DNA of 64,000 bases from Porpolomopsis calyptriformis (lineage: Eukaryota > Basidiomycota > Agaricomycetes > Agaricales > Hygrophoraceae). The stretch lies in contig OX621174.1 of assembly GCA_951640195.1 (NCBI GenBank), positions 1,364,001 through 1,428,000 on the forward strand, read 5' to 3'. The stretch's first letter is position 1, and each line of letters starts with the position of its first letter. The notes under the pieces were generated by a model. The model worked only from the letters and a program-made list of their open reading frames with translations, did not search any database and was not told the origin of the DNA. The position numbers and the translations under genes were made by a program. Shown here piece after piece: positions 20,640 through 32,104 of this stretch.

Positions 20640-22300
20640 CGGGGACACGTCAGCCAGTATCTGAAGCTTTGATCCAAATGTCCATTGTGAGTCCTGAGTC
20701 GCCCTTTTCGATAGCACCAAGAATTCGAAATAGATTGCATGGAGTAATGGTACATCGAGTGGTATGGTCCATAACATTGAGCGAATCATCTGAACCTTTC
20801 AAAAACCCTGGGACTTCAAGTCCGTTGCCAGCCTCTTCTTTCGATCATCTGACCAATTGCATATACCACATTTCACCATATCCAATGGAGTTTCACTTGT
20901 TGCCAGTGTAGCGGGCGAGCTGACGTTCTCCACGTTGGGCTCAGTGGTAATGACACATATGTCACAGCCTCATCCTCGTCCTCATCCTTGGTAACCACCT
21001 CTGCCTCAATAGTATCCTCCTTGATGTGAGGAAGAGGTATCAGGTATATTCTTCGCATCACTGGCAACACAGTTTGGGCAGGCATTTGCAAAGTGCCCTG
21101 GTTGGCTGCAGGAATAGCAGTTTCCATACAGGATTGTAAGGGCAGAAGAGGTAGACTCTTCTCTTTTGACAGTGGGTGCTGCTGTCATTTGGTGGGTCAT
21201 CATTGCAGCCATGGATGATCCTCGGGTAGGAAAGGGGTTGGAATATTGGGGTCGGGACGTGGTGGACTGTTTCTGTGAGGCCAGAATGTCCTTTTGGTGT
21301 TGGTAGTGTGTCATGGTGTCCTTCCACTCTTGGAGTGTGGTTGGGACAGTGGGGAGTTGGTAAATAAATTCTATGAACTCAGCGTCGAGTCCAGCTTGGT
21401 ATAGATCGATGAGAGCAGCGTCATTGAAACTGGTATCAACCTGTAAGGCGCTAAAGCACAGGTTGTAATCTTTGATTTTCTTTCTTCCCTGGTGGAGATT
21501 CTTGATGTCGTTACGAGCACAAGACTGTCTGTCGATTCCTTCGAACGTAGATCGGAATCAAGTTACAAATGTGGCCCAGGTAGTGGTTGGGCTAGTCCAG
21601 TTAACGGCTCTCATATCGTTGGTCTCCTTTTCAGACCAGGTTTAGGCCATCATGCCCTTCATAAAGGAAAGGGCAAAGGGGATCTTGTGTTTGTCGCGGT
21701 AAGGTTTTCCTATAAAATACAATTCGCAGCTGTTAATAAATTTGTCGACGTCCTGCTGTCGACCAGTGAACTCATCTGGCTTGGCCATCTTTATCTCGAT
21801 GGTGGGAGTGGCAGGAGTGGGGGGTTGAGGTTGAGGTTGCAGTGGGGGCTGAGGCTGAGCTTGAGCGGCAAGCTGTTAGTTGAGATTTTGAATCTCTTGC
21901 GCCTGTTGTGCATTCGAAGCCTGGAGGTTGGCCATTTCCCTCCGCAAGTCATTCATGACTGCGAGGATCTTGTTAAGGTTGGGAACAGGGGGATTAGCGC
22001 AAGAACCCATTGGATCTGGTGATGGTGATGGTGAAGGTGTTGTTAAAGGTGAAGAAGGTCGAGTAGGTTGTTGGAATGGGAAGGGTTGATACCTAACAGT
22101 AGGGGGAGTGATGGGACGTTGTGACTGGGTGGCAGCGAGTAAACAAGTTGTTTCACTTCAAGTTCTTCCTAGAGCTTGTCTGATACTTGGTAATGGAGGA
22201 GCTTGACTAGCTTCCTCATTTGGATCTGGGAAGAGTCGGGTTTGTGAGTAAAGCGATTGGGAAAGAGGATTCTGCTCAGAGGGATCATAGAGGTCCTCTT
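20640..22300 (-). pseudogene. gag of element B (degenerate)
   Basis: Minus-strand fragments show a capsid-like region (KPDEFTGRQQDVDKFINSC near 21780, then ALIDLYQAGLDAEF near 21400) and a zinc knuckle CYSCSQPGHFANAC (near 21100). A C-terminal region resembles the end of gag A (KSQGF) and leads toward the protease. Several stops and at least one frame change occur. Its job would be particle formation. Exact start not determined. Confidence 0.75.
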
Positions 22301-22358
22301 TGTCATTGTCCAGTGTGAAAGCGAGGGTGGATCAAGTAGAGGGGAGAGAGCAAGAAGG

Positions 22359-22370
22359 AAGTCTGATTCT
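22359..22370 (-). promoter_or_regulatory. Self-primer binding site of element B
   Basis: Minus strand AGAATCAGACTT directly follows the LTR. Eleven of its 12 bases pair with AAGTCTGATTC at 22481-22471 in the LTR, about 34 nt after TATATAAA (22515-22508). Compared with element A, the A/T base at the fifth position of the site and its partner in the LTR have both changed, which keeps pairing. Confidence 0.8.
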
Positions 22371-22782
22371 TGTTATAAACTGGTTATTGTCGAGATGGTT
22401 TTGCTTCAGAGTGCTCTGTCCCAAGATGATGATAATATCTCAAGTCCTAGTTATTGGGGTATCTAATAAGGAATCAGACTTAAGGTCTGAGTATGACTAA
22501 CTAGGAGTTTATATACTGACTATGAACTGCGGATGAGTCAGTGTTACAACAAGGAGTACATGCGGTCAAGTAAAAGATAAGCATGATAAGAGATGGAGCA
22601 TGTGAAGGGATGAAACATAAGTAGTCGGAAATGAAAAGTATCCTATCTAAGGTAAATGAAAAAGGTAAGGCTATGGGGAATCCTATAGCGTAATTGTGGG
22701 GAATCCCAAGCAAAGATAAGATAAGTCCAACTAAGCAACAATGACTAACATAGAGAAGGAATGAAAAATTATGTCTGTGACA
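22371..22782 (-). repeat. 5' LTR of element B (412 bp)
   Basis: Minus strand TGTCACAGAC to TTATAACA. It contains AGATAAG-type sites, one TGAGTCA site and TATATAAA. Followed at 22783-22787 by the target duplication cctgg. Confidence 0.96.
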
Positions 22783-24251
22783 CCTGGGACAAAATAGGTC
22801 TCTTTGAATAGAAAGGCTCCAGGGCCTTTTGGTGTATTCACTATCCAGGCCATCTCACCAACCCACTCTACAGGAATTTCTTGATCCCCACACTGTATAT
22901 ATGTAGGTGGGGATAGCCTCCTTCTAGTTATTGGAAGAAGGTTCTCTAGGTCATTGGTGCAGTGGTCTGACACACTGGTATCCCATATAGCATGCTGATG
23001 TAGGGGATAGCTGGTTTGGCTGTATGACGCTGGAGAAATGCATATAGCTGTATGCTGGCTAACTGGCCCAGCCATACGCTGGCTGGCTGGCTTAGCCATA
23101 TGCTGGCTAGGTGGCTCAACCGTATGCTGGCTGGCTGGCCTAGCCAGGCTCATATGGTTGCTGGAGCCTATATAAGGCTCACCAGCTTGCTGACCATCTA
23201 AGAAGGCCTGGATCTCTGCATAGGCCCTGCCATACTTCATCTGTAGGTCAGGGTGTTTCTGTAGGCCTTCTAGCACTACCTTGGCTCCTGACTTTCACAG
23301 GGCCCAGTTGGCTGGTCGTTTTTCTGGATTCAGATAAAAACACTCCTCCAAGGTGTGTGGTTTCTTGTTTCCTTTAGGTTGGTGCTAGCATGCGTTCTGC
23401 TAAGGAGGTGTTTCAAGCTTTTGTAAGCCATGTGGCCCAGTGGGAGCTTTTTCGCCCTGTAGGGATGCATTGAACAGTCCCTTGGTATTGTCTTTGTGTT
23501 TCATATATCGCTCCCTGTACCTACGGGCTATTGCTATGCCAGAGGGGAGCCTGCATAGGCATTCCTCCTCTGTACAGCTGAGCGACAGGTCCTCTATCTG
23601 GACCTCCCAGGTATCTGCAAAGCCAGGATCGATTTTGTGTATAGCGTTGATGAAGTGGTTCAGGGGGTCCAATCCCTGTACATATATTGACTTCACTGCC
23701 TGGGCCTCTATTAGGGTTTCCTCCCAGTCAGTTAGCCAGCTTTCGATCTTGGTGGCTTTGATGGACATCAATAGGCTGGTGTACCATTTCTCTACGCTCC
23801 TTTTGCATGCATAGGTGGTTGGTGCCAGCCGATCTTGAAGGGCCTTGAGCTGAGCCTTCAGGCTAGGTTCCTTTTCCAGTAGGAACCAATAGGGGCCAGC
23901 GTTCTGGACCACTTTGACCTGTAGGTCATTAAGGGCCTTCTTCTTCTCATTATATTTCTTTTCCTTGCTGGTGTATATCTTGTATTTTATATCGAACAGT
24001 TACCTATTAGCTAGTCATTCTTCCCATTCTTCTGGTGTAACGGTTGATCCAATAGGTTCCAAGTTTGGCTCATCTGGGAGTATTGGCTCCATAGCCTCCA
24101 GGCTGAGGTCCTTTTCCTCATCTGGATTAATATAATCCCAGATTCTGGCCTTCTCAGCCATTGTTTGTATACAAAATAGATAATGATTCCAGTTCTTTTC
24201 ACTGGGAGTCAATGCGTTGTCTCCTTGGGAGGTCATCTTGGCTAGTTGCAA
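22783..24251 (-). pseudogene. copia gag and protease (element J, first half)
   Basis: Minus strand from the ATG at 24251 (MQLAKMTSQGDNALT). A copia-type Gag follows (WNHYLFCIQTMAEKA, then WYTSLLMSIKATKIESW) and ends with a pseudo-knuckle region (CFYLNPEKRPANW). An S-Q-rich repeat precedes the protease (IWDTSVSDHCTND, matching the usual WDTGASDH form with Gly-Ala altered). The chain reaches KETYFVPG, where element B inserts. Stops near 24014, 23400 and 23290 break it. Copia Gag and Pol are usually one polyprotein. Confidence 0.85.
23048..23147. repeat. ~30-bp coding minisatellite in copia J gag
   Basis: About four diverged units of roughly 30 bp (tgctggctggctggcctagccata-like) encode repeated P-A-S-Q-H-x-A motifs on the minus strand, between Gag and protease. 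Confidence 0.75.
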
Positions 24252-24375
24252 GGCAAGTGCATAGGTGATATAGTGTTGGTTTCTGTATAGTATTATGTAA
24301 CTGCTACCATACAGCTGTATGTATAAACACCAAAAGGTATCGTCGTTCCAGAGGTTTCAATGGGTTGTGCAAACC

Positions 24376-24386
24376 AGGCTCATAAC
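24376..24386 (-). promoter_or_regulatory. Primer site of copia J: complementary to the initiator tRNA-Met anticodon arm
   Basis: Next to the LTR the plus strand reads ccaggctcataac. GGCTCATAAC matches the anticodon stem-loop of eukaryotic initiator tRNA-Met (CAU anticodon), as used by Drosophila copia, which is primed by a cleaved tRNA half. The match is by memory of the tRNA. Confidence 0.6.
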
Positions 24387-24634
24387 TATCAACACAGCGT
24401 TGCTAGGTAGCTGAGCAAGAAGACCTTTTTGTTCCAAAAGAGTGCATGGCCTGCACATTCAATTCATGGCAGGCTGTGTGATCTATATAGACAATTGGCT
24501 GGAGAGGGCCTTCCAGGGCACCTCCCCTATGCTTCAGCCACTGTTCCAGCGGTGGTGCGATCAGTGTTCCAAGCTAGTGTTTGACCCAGTGTTCCAGCAA
24601 GGTCCCCTGGCCTGACCAGGGTGGCTGGTTGACA
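24387..24634 (-). repeat. 5' LTR of copia element J (~248 bp)
   Basis: Minus strand from TGTCAACC to GTTGATA, near-perfect terminal inverted bases. The left edge is set by the primer site. No 3' partner exists in the window because the element is truncated, so edges are inferred. Confidence 0.6.
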
Positions 24635-25045
24635 TGAACCTTATGAGTGGCAGCAACGGTACGGATCTAACCGGAATGCTTTCACACGACCATGGGACTG
24701 GCATAAAAGCGGACCCACCACTTCGCTCAAAGCCTCGTCTCTGTCTCTACCACTGCATCTGCGTATAAGCGTCCTTGCTCCTGTTCACAGGTGTGTCCCT
24801 TGACATCTTTGCTGCTTCGTCGTATACTGACCTCCATGGTTTGTCTAGCTCTTCCCATCGTCGACGTTGTGTCTGCTCGCTCCTCTACCCAGAAATATCT
24901 TGCTGTTTTTGATTTACCGCACAAGTACGTTACTTGATATTTTCTTGTGTCGTCGCATAATGACCCTTTTTTCTTTTCCCTCCTCTTCATCTCCTTCACT
25001 TCCCTGTCCCTCGACAAATCACCTACTTCGGCCGATACCGAGACC

Positions 25046-26155
25046 ATGGCTGGCGATGACGTTGTCCTTCAGGCGGGCCGCCTCACCGACAATTACCCGT
25101 TCGCTTTTAGCGACTTCTATGGCTGTGGCACCCCCTGTGTCTACAAGTCTGGTCCTGAGTAGCCCGCACAGGGCCCTATGGGCGAGCGCCTCATCCGTGA
25201 GCCTCGCCCAGTTTACGCCCATGCGATTCAGCCTACTTGGCTTGACATTGGCATGCGCATCTGTAACAACCTTGAGTCCAACGACATCATTTGGACCTGC
25301 GTCAACCCCTTCGCCTACGCCAATGCTGGGGAGCCCAAGCCATTCTGCCCTCTCATCATATGCATCAGCGTGAACCCCGGTTCCCTCGCCTACAAGGCTG
25401 CTGTTGCCGGTGCAACCGTCGTCAAGAACATCCTCGCCAGCACCAGCTTCCCCAACATCGAAGTCGCTTTCATCGAGATGGTTATGAATCATGCTGTTGG
25501 ACCAAAGCTGCTCTCCTTCGACCCTCTCGTCAACAAGGTCCCCAACTTGCGCAAGCCGTTCACTCCAACTCTCGGCCTCGCCATCGCGAGTCGTACATTC
25601 CCATTTTATGAAGGCACAGCTGCTTTGTACTTCCGCCTTCCTGGAGGCAACAACCGTGTCGCCGTTCTGACATGCGCTCACGTCGCTCGCCCTCCTCCTG
25701 TCCGCGCCAACACCAGCATGACCCGAAAGACGAATAGTCAGCGTCGTGAGGAAATCATCGCGCTCGGTGTACAGGGCTACGACAAGGCCATCAACGCCAT
25801 GATGTCCACTATCGGCGACAACCTCCTGGCTATCGATGCTTGGAACAATTCTATTGACAGGCTTGGGGAGCCCAAAGAGGGAGAGAGCGAGGAGGTGGCT
25901 GATAAACGTAGGGAGTACCTGGGCTTGGTGGGGAACGCTACGAAGGAGATCCAGAAGGTGAAAGCGATCCACGCTGAGGTCACCGAGAACTTTTCCACGC
26001 TCGACCAGCGCACTATTGGCTTCGTGCTTCACTCGGAGAAGATCGAGGTCTCCGTCGAACCCTTCATGTTCATGAACGACTGGGCTCTTATCGAGATTTA
26101 TAGTGAGAAGATCGACTGGCCGGCATTTAAAGGCAACAAGGTCTGGGTCGGTACG

Positions 26156-26188
<33 letters not shown>

Positions 26189-26758
26189 CCCCAATGTCTT
26201 TGTCCCCATCTCCCATGCTTTTCATCGTTAGCTGACTATTGCTTTTATTTCCGCGCAGCTGATAGCCTGTCGACCGCTGATTATGGCAAAATGATGTTCC
26301 CTCAGCCGCGGGACTGACAGGGATACAGATACCCCCAGGATGGTCTCCTTCAGGCATTCGACATCATCCAAGACGCCGAAATGCGCAACCCTCAGCACCT
26401 CGACATCCATGGCGAGAAGTGCCTGCTGGTGGTGAAGAACGGGTTGACCACGAGGACCACCATCGGTCGTCTCAATGGCCTAGAGTCCTTTACACGCATT
26501 TACAAGGAGTATGGCATCAGTCAGAAGTCGCTGGAGATTGCTGTTTTGCCTTACGATAAGGCGCACGGCAAGTTTTCTGAAGCTGGTGACTCGGGCTCGG
26601 TCGTCCTCGACAGGGCTGGTCGCATTGTTGGAATCCTCACTGGCGGCTCAGGCCCCACTGATGAAACCGACACGACATACCTCACCCCTTACTGGTGGAT
26701 CGAGAAGCAGGTCAAGGACAAGTTCCCCGGCTGCTTCCTCTACAAGGTCGTCAACTAG
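25046..26758 (+). pseudogene. Trypsin-fold serine peptidase-like protein (two nonsense mutations)
   Basis: Two exons, 25046-26150 and 26259-26758, joined by an intron with GTACGT and CGCAG ends. The catalytic triad of a chymotrypsin-type fold is visible: His in LTCAHVARPP, Asp in MNDWALIEI and Ser in EAGDSGSVV. About 200 N-terminal residues precede it. Such proteins form lineage-specific multicopy families in Agaricomycetes (recalled). There is no signal peptide, so it may be intracellular. A TAG at 25160 (CAG to TAG likely) and a TGA near 26315 (CGA to TGA likely) break the frame, so this copy looks inactivated by C-to-T change. A TATA-like box CATAAAAGC lies near 24700. Confidence 0.72.
26158..26188 (+). 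repeat. 31-nt poly(T) tract inside the peptidase gene intron
   Basis: Unbroken T run six bases after the 5' splice site. It leaves the branch and 3' splice region unaffected. Length in the assembly may be unreliable. Confidence 0.9.
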
Positions 26759-28689
26759 GTAATTATGTCACAAGCTCGACAAGCCCAACGCGAACACCTC
26801 TTTCCACTTCCCCGTCATTATGCCCCTTCTCTGTTTTCAGTTCTCAACTTCTCATCTCTTCTTGCCTCGTCTCTTCCTACCACACTCGCTTCCTTCCCCA
26901 CTTCTCCGTCGTGTCCATCGTATCTATTGGCTCGTTGTTGATACCGATGTCGTGGATTGCTGTTCAGGTTTGTCTTTTTCCCTTTTCTCCTTTTCACCTT
27001 TAGCTAATTAATGCTGTCGTCTTTTCCTCGGTACACAGGCGCAAACCTCTCAATGCTCATCGACTTTGTCGTGTAGGTTCTGGTCCACCTGCTCGACCTT
27101 TGTCAGCGCTTCTACAACGTCGAGTAGCTTTTGTGTCGTCTCAGTATACCTTTACTATTGTGCCTCGCCTCCGCTTTCTCCACCTCCTCGCTCCTTGCTC
27201 ATCTAACCCCCCACTCCGTCGATTACGTCTTGTGTATGCTTCTACTTTGACTTTGAAATGAACAGTGCTATTACATGTTTGCACTTATGACTTAGATGTG
27301 TATGTATCGTGAGGCATGATACCCAAAAGGTGAAAGTTAGACGTCTCTGTTACGCTCCTTGTCGGTTTTGCATCTCTCAAGCCACCGCTGCGTGGTTTGT
27401 GAAACGTGTCTTGTTCAATATACTAGCAGTGGAGCCTCGCTCATTTATTATCTTTGAGACCCATCAACGCGTTCAATGCTGAGTTTTATATAGACATGGC
27501 CGTTCGCTAGAAAGTCTCAAAAGGAATTGATTGCAAAGTCAATAGCTTGCGCGTGTGCATCATGTAGATTATTTCATAAAGTAACGCGGACGATTTCCGG
27601 CTCCATCTATTATGGTTTAAAATAAGCTTACACGTTATAGTTCGCTGCCGTTTTTGCACCAAAATTCGATGGCCAACGTGGAAAGCTGACAAGTCGTAGG
27701 TTGCAACTGTGTTTAGTTTGGTAAATAATTAGTAACAGCTAGCGCTTACATGGGGGCCGAAAAAGTCCTTCACGATTATGTCAGAATTGAGAACGAGGCC
27801 CGACAGCTTGTAACCTAACTGGTTATTAATAGGCTTCAGATACGTGATGGTGGCCTAGTGTTAACAAAGTGAAGAGAAAGTATCCTCTGTCTCCTGTTCA
27901 CTCTTACTGTCTCATACAGCTCTCTCAACATTGACCTAGCTTAAGAGGTCTATCATTCAAACATCCATCAACCTCCACTGGTCAAGTGTTTAACTTCATC
28001 AGTAAAACCATGTGTTGTTTGTGTTTGGCTCATAGATGTAAGCGAAAATCCATAGATGTCATAGCTAGCCATAGCCAGCTATAGTGATGGCCTTGTCATA
28101 CAGCGCATCAAAGCACTTTGTAGACTTCTGCCCTCCATATAGCAAGCTGCCGAATTACATGGGCATGTAAAGTAGTACTACTATTTAATAGGTCAACAGG
28201 TTAACTTCAGTTCACAAATTGCCAAACAGCTATTCATTGTTTAAGGAATAATATAATGCGTTACTAAAATATTTGTTCAAATAAAACTCTGTGCTATATT
28301 CCAGACTGCTTTTCTTTGTCAATCGTGGGTTAGCAGCATGAAAAAAACAAGGAATAAGATCAGCTTGCACCCTCAAATAAGTCAGAGGAATCACATCACC
28401 CATGCATGTACCATCAGCATGATTGCTTCATTTCAGGACGTACATCTGTGTGGTGCGCTCAGGGCAACAGTCACATCAGTACTCTGATGTAAGTTGTGGC
28501 ACAATATCAAAGCAGTGTACATATGTAAGAAAGGAGTTGAACAGGGCATGAAACTGAGATTTGGTGGGGGAAACGGGATGCATGATGAGTCGGATCTGTA
28601 CCACAGAATGCCCTTTGTCCAATTGTCTGAGTCAATTTGAGAACCATTCTTGAGAGAGCGGCAGCCTTACCAGACATTCCACTTTGTGG
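26759..28689. other. No gene seen (3' flank of the peptidase gene and AT-rich spacer)
   Basis: Pyrimidine-rich sequence to about 27240 could be 3' untranslated region. Beyond it is AT-rich sequence without coding signal, LTR or tRNA that I can support. The end next to 28690 may include the 3' terminus of the Plavaka element, but I could not find its terminal repeats. Confidence 0.6.
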
Positions 28690-31407
28690 CTATATTATAC
28701 TGGGATCAGCATTTGCGATCGCAGCGTCATAGTAACCAAGGGGCCAGTTGGGTGAGGGAAGGTTAGCATTCAGTGTTTCCAGTGGTAATACGATGTCTGG
28801 GCAGTGGTGATCTTTCCCCTGCATCCTTACACTTGACCACACATCTAGTTCACAGAAAGGGAGAGGAAGGTTGGTTACCAAACGATGGCCTCCAATGGCA
28901 TGGAAAGATTGTCTATCATGCCTAAGATGCACGAGAAAGTGAGAAAGGGCAGACGCAAGATCAGGGATTCCAAATTTGATGGAGACATCACTTATTGACA
29001 TTTTTTTGAATATTGGATCCTGGGTTAAATGGAATGCGGTTGAGTTGGTATAGAAGGTTTGAGGGGGGAAAGGAGTGGTTGCAGAAGGGTGAGAGGGCGA
29101 TTGGAAATAGTTTGTAGAAACTTGATGGGATTTGATGACACTTGAGACAGCAGTTGGAAGTGAGGATATCATGTCGATAGTGTGAGGATCCAGTGGATCC
29201 CTGCCCCCATCAAAGCAGGCATCTGGCCCATTACACATCCCCAGAGTCACCCCGACGTTGCTTTGTGAATCACAGATAGAAGTTGCAAAATCGAATTGTT
29301 GGCACTTATCTTCCCGATCAAGGGTACGGCATATAGTGTCCTTGTGATGCCGATTGTTGCCGGATCAACCTGGATCTTTGACAACAGCAATGTGTGCATG
29401 TTCTGTAACATCAGCACTCTACTGGACAGCGACACCGTTAGCCTTGATGTTCAGGGTGGTACTCTGCATAAACTCTAGCTTCGGTATGTGCCAGTTCTCT
29501 ATCAGCTTTTTACCTTTCCCTGTATGAGCACCAGACTCAAGGATTGCATGCTTGTGGCTATGAAACTCGTGTAAAGCGGCCTGAATTTTAGTGCAAATAT
29601 GATCATCAACTACAGGCACTTGAGCAAGATATCGGAAGTCCATTAGCGCACGAATAGCGGTGACAAAATCATTTGGCACTTTGCCAGCTATAACACCCAC
29701 GATGTATCATTGGATGTTTTGATGATCCCGTCCTGTCACTTGCTTCATCTTCGAGATCCCTTCTTTGAAGTGCCTGAAGCCAGTGTGTGGTTGGAGAATG
29801 GAAAACTGAAAGTCAATTTCATGTTCACCAAGGACATGGATACACCACTTCACGTCATGGTCCCAGAATTGTTTGTGCCAGTGATAAAGCAGTTCAGGGG
29901 GGAAAAAGATCGATGGATCAGCCAATGCCCAGTCTCTCCAAAACAGAAGATGTATGCCATTGAGTCGGACTTTCTTTGCCGCACAGACGTAACATTTAAT
30001 ATCTTCAGTTGGGTCAATCAATGAAGTCAGGGTGTGAAGTTTCGTTAGTGTGTCGGATGCTATTTGGGGGAGATGTTGGTATGGGTCGCCGAACTCCTTG
30101 TATGTGGCCAGTGTAAGATGTGAGGTTTTCCCGCTGACCCCAGCAAGCATTGCTGCCTTGGGGGTATCGGCAATATAAGCTGTGAGAGGGGTGAAACAAA
30201 ATCGGGAAAAGCCACGAGCGTCGTCCATCATAATGCCTAATTTTGCAGCAGCCTTCAGAGGCGATAGAATAAAGTCGAGGCATTCGTGGATGAGGTGGTT
30301 TTCTAAAACACCTCAGAGCGCCTTATCCTTCTCAATGAACTTAGGGATAGGGAGAAGGGCAAGGAGTTGGAAAGCATGGTGTGAACCCTTGGAACGATAT
30401 TCCATTTTGATGTTAGCCAGACTGATCAAAAGTGGGTGTGCAAGCTGATCACCTGTCATGACTGATATATTGGTTTTATCTGATGACAAGATTGTTCCAA
30501 GAAGGGTGGCTCCAGGCGGGAGTTGTTCCTTTGAAATTGAAGATGAGTGGAACAACTAAATAATACATAAGAAAATATATCACCTGCATTTTCCAAGCAG
30601 CATCGCCTGACATCCATTCACTGTAGATCCGCACTAGTCTCTCAGGTGTTGTGAATTGACGATATGGGGAGAACTCTATATCATTGGCAGAGAGTGGAGA
30701 GTTGAGCAATGATTCTAAACACTCGATGGGATCACGGTAGTAGAGCTGGATTGGTGACTTTGTTGGATGAGTCATCTTCCATGGTTTAGCTCGCCATTTT
30801 GGACCCACCGGAAGGAGCTCAGCTCGGCCCCTCAATTCCTTGGCTGTTCAAAAAGAGAGCAGTAACTCAGAGATCTGAAAATAATGTTTGCAATGTGGAT
30901 GGTGGTTAGAAATAACGATTTACATAGCAGCTCAAGCGATAAGAACTTGTCAATTTGTACCATGCTCATCCCTGAAGAAAGCAGGAATAATGACAATTTC
31001 CATTCTTTCCGTGATGCAAATGGGTAATAGACATTATTGCGCCATTTGTCAGAGTGCTGATCATGGTCGAACTTATCCATGAATGTGAGGCCAGAGGTAA
31101 ATGTAACTGCTACCCCAGGGAAGGCATCACATACTGGTGTTATGGGATAGGGATTTTCAACAGGACCACTCTCAAAAGACCCTTCAAATGGTCCCTCAAA
31201 TGCTTGGAAGTCAGTGCAATCGTTGCTCATCACATTTGCAGAAGAATGATTGATGGTTGACGGAATGGATATCAATGGTGGAAGATGTCGCAGATCTGTA
31301 AATAGGTCGCTGGAGAGGTTTCCACAAAGCGATAACGGTTGGCTGAGATGGCGAGTGACATTAGAGTGAGATGTGAATTTCTTTCCACAGCGTGGACAAA
31401 GCGGCAT
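28690..31407 (-). pseudogene. Plavaka-type DNA transposase (decayed)
   Basis: Minus strand from the ATG at 31407. The N-terminal C2H2 finger is CPRCGKKFTSHSNVTRH. A first intron lies near 30900-30850, then ELRGRAELLPVGPKW, PIQLYYRDPIECLESL and RIYSEWMSGDAAW, followed by a second intron near 30590. The core has GATLLGTILSSDKTNISV, SRFCFTPLTAYIADTP, LLYHWHKQFWDHDVKW and FQFSILQPHTGFRHFKEG, which I recognise as Plavaka transposase blocks. Stops follow NIQ (near 29707, TGA) and VAVQ (TAG, from Trp), so it is inactive. It would cut and paste its own element. Divergent from the gene starting at 31454, with 46 bp between. Confidence 0.88.
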
Positions 31408-31453
31408 GGTTGTTTAATGATCCAAATTAGTCTTCAAATCAAACCATCAACAA

Positions 31454-32104
31454 TGCCATTCACAGATGATCCCCTGGCCTCTTTGCATTCAACTTCCAGC
31501 CCTGAAGGAAGCCCAACTCCCATTATTCCGAATGCCATAAATGCAGATATTGGCCACCTCGAGAATATTTCAGAGGAGTCAGACACCGAATCATTTGCAT
31601 CCATACTCAATGCCACAACTGTGAAATCTTCAAGTCACTCTTCCAGTGTACTATCCTAATGCTTACTATCAGACTATTCCTATTCCCGAATCTCAGGAGG
31701 ATGCTATCCAGTTACTAGACGCTGCAGCTGCCAAACAAGAGGTCACTCAGCTGCAAACAGAACTTGCAATTTCCCATTTGCAAGAGGTAATACTGCAGAC
31801 TAAACTCTGTTGCATGAAGGCAAAGCATGCAGAATGGAAGAGACAAGCTGCTGATCTCCATGTCTCTCATGTCCATTGGGCTATCAAGAAGGGCAGGTAT
31901 ACAAACCTCCTGGTACAACCGCCTTCATGGAAGCATATCATCATAAAGTCAGATAAATGTAAGTTTCTGCAACATATTGATTATGCAAGTCTTATTGACA
32001 GTTTCTTTCAGCATTATACTTTGCAGATACACACTGTGGATCACTTGCTATATGTTTGGATTGAATTGTGCTTTAACATCCTCTCTGTATGCTGTAGTCA
32101 ATGA
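31454..32104 (+). CDS. Uncharacterised gene divergent from the Plavaka transposase
   Basis: Starts with an ATG at 31454 (MPFTDDPLASLHS) only 46 bp from the transposase start on the other strand, so the two would share a promoter. A Ser-rich first exon ends near 31650. An intron probably joins it to a coiled-coil-like segment (QLLDAAAAKQEVTQLQTELA, then HLQEVILQTKL) ending near HVHWAIKKGRYTNLL at about 31910; after that the reading is doubtful. It may be a second protein of the transposon. No family recognised and exon limits are uncertain. Confidence 0.4.

Larger units (their letters stand above)
6105..22782 (-). mobile_element. Ty3/gypsy chromovirus B, full length but interrupted (TSD cctgg)
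   Basis: Two 412-bp LTRs (22782-22371 and 6516-6105) enclose gag, protease, RT, RNase H, integrase, chromodomain and an extra ORF, all on the minus strand. The 5-bp flank cctgg occurs at 6100-6104 and again at 22783-22787, which proves the two distant LTRs belong to one insertion. Inside it sit complete element C (6520-15274) and LTR-like insert I. Without them B is about 6.9 kb. RT has a mutated catalytic box, so the copy is dead. Confidence 0.95.
5190..24634 (-). mobile_element. Ty1/copia element J, 3'-truncated and split by element B
   Basis: The 5' LTR (24634-24387), gag-protease (24251-22783) and, after the 16.7-kb insertion of element B, GAG-pre-integrase and integrase (6104-5190) lie in copia order on the minus strand. 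Removing B and one cctgg copy joins the reading frame directly. Reverse transcriptase, RNase H and the 3' LTR are absent: integrase stops about 5190 and the NTPase-REase gene follows, so a deletion or rearrangement removed the 3' half. Confidence 0.88.

Noticed and set aside
25019..26209. A 396-codon open frame on the minus strand
   Set aside because: It is antisense to the peptidase gene, reads through the poly(T) intron as poly-Lys and has no known motif; the plus strand has catalytic triad and splice sites.
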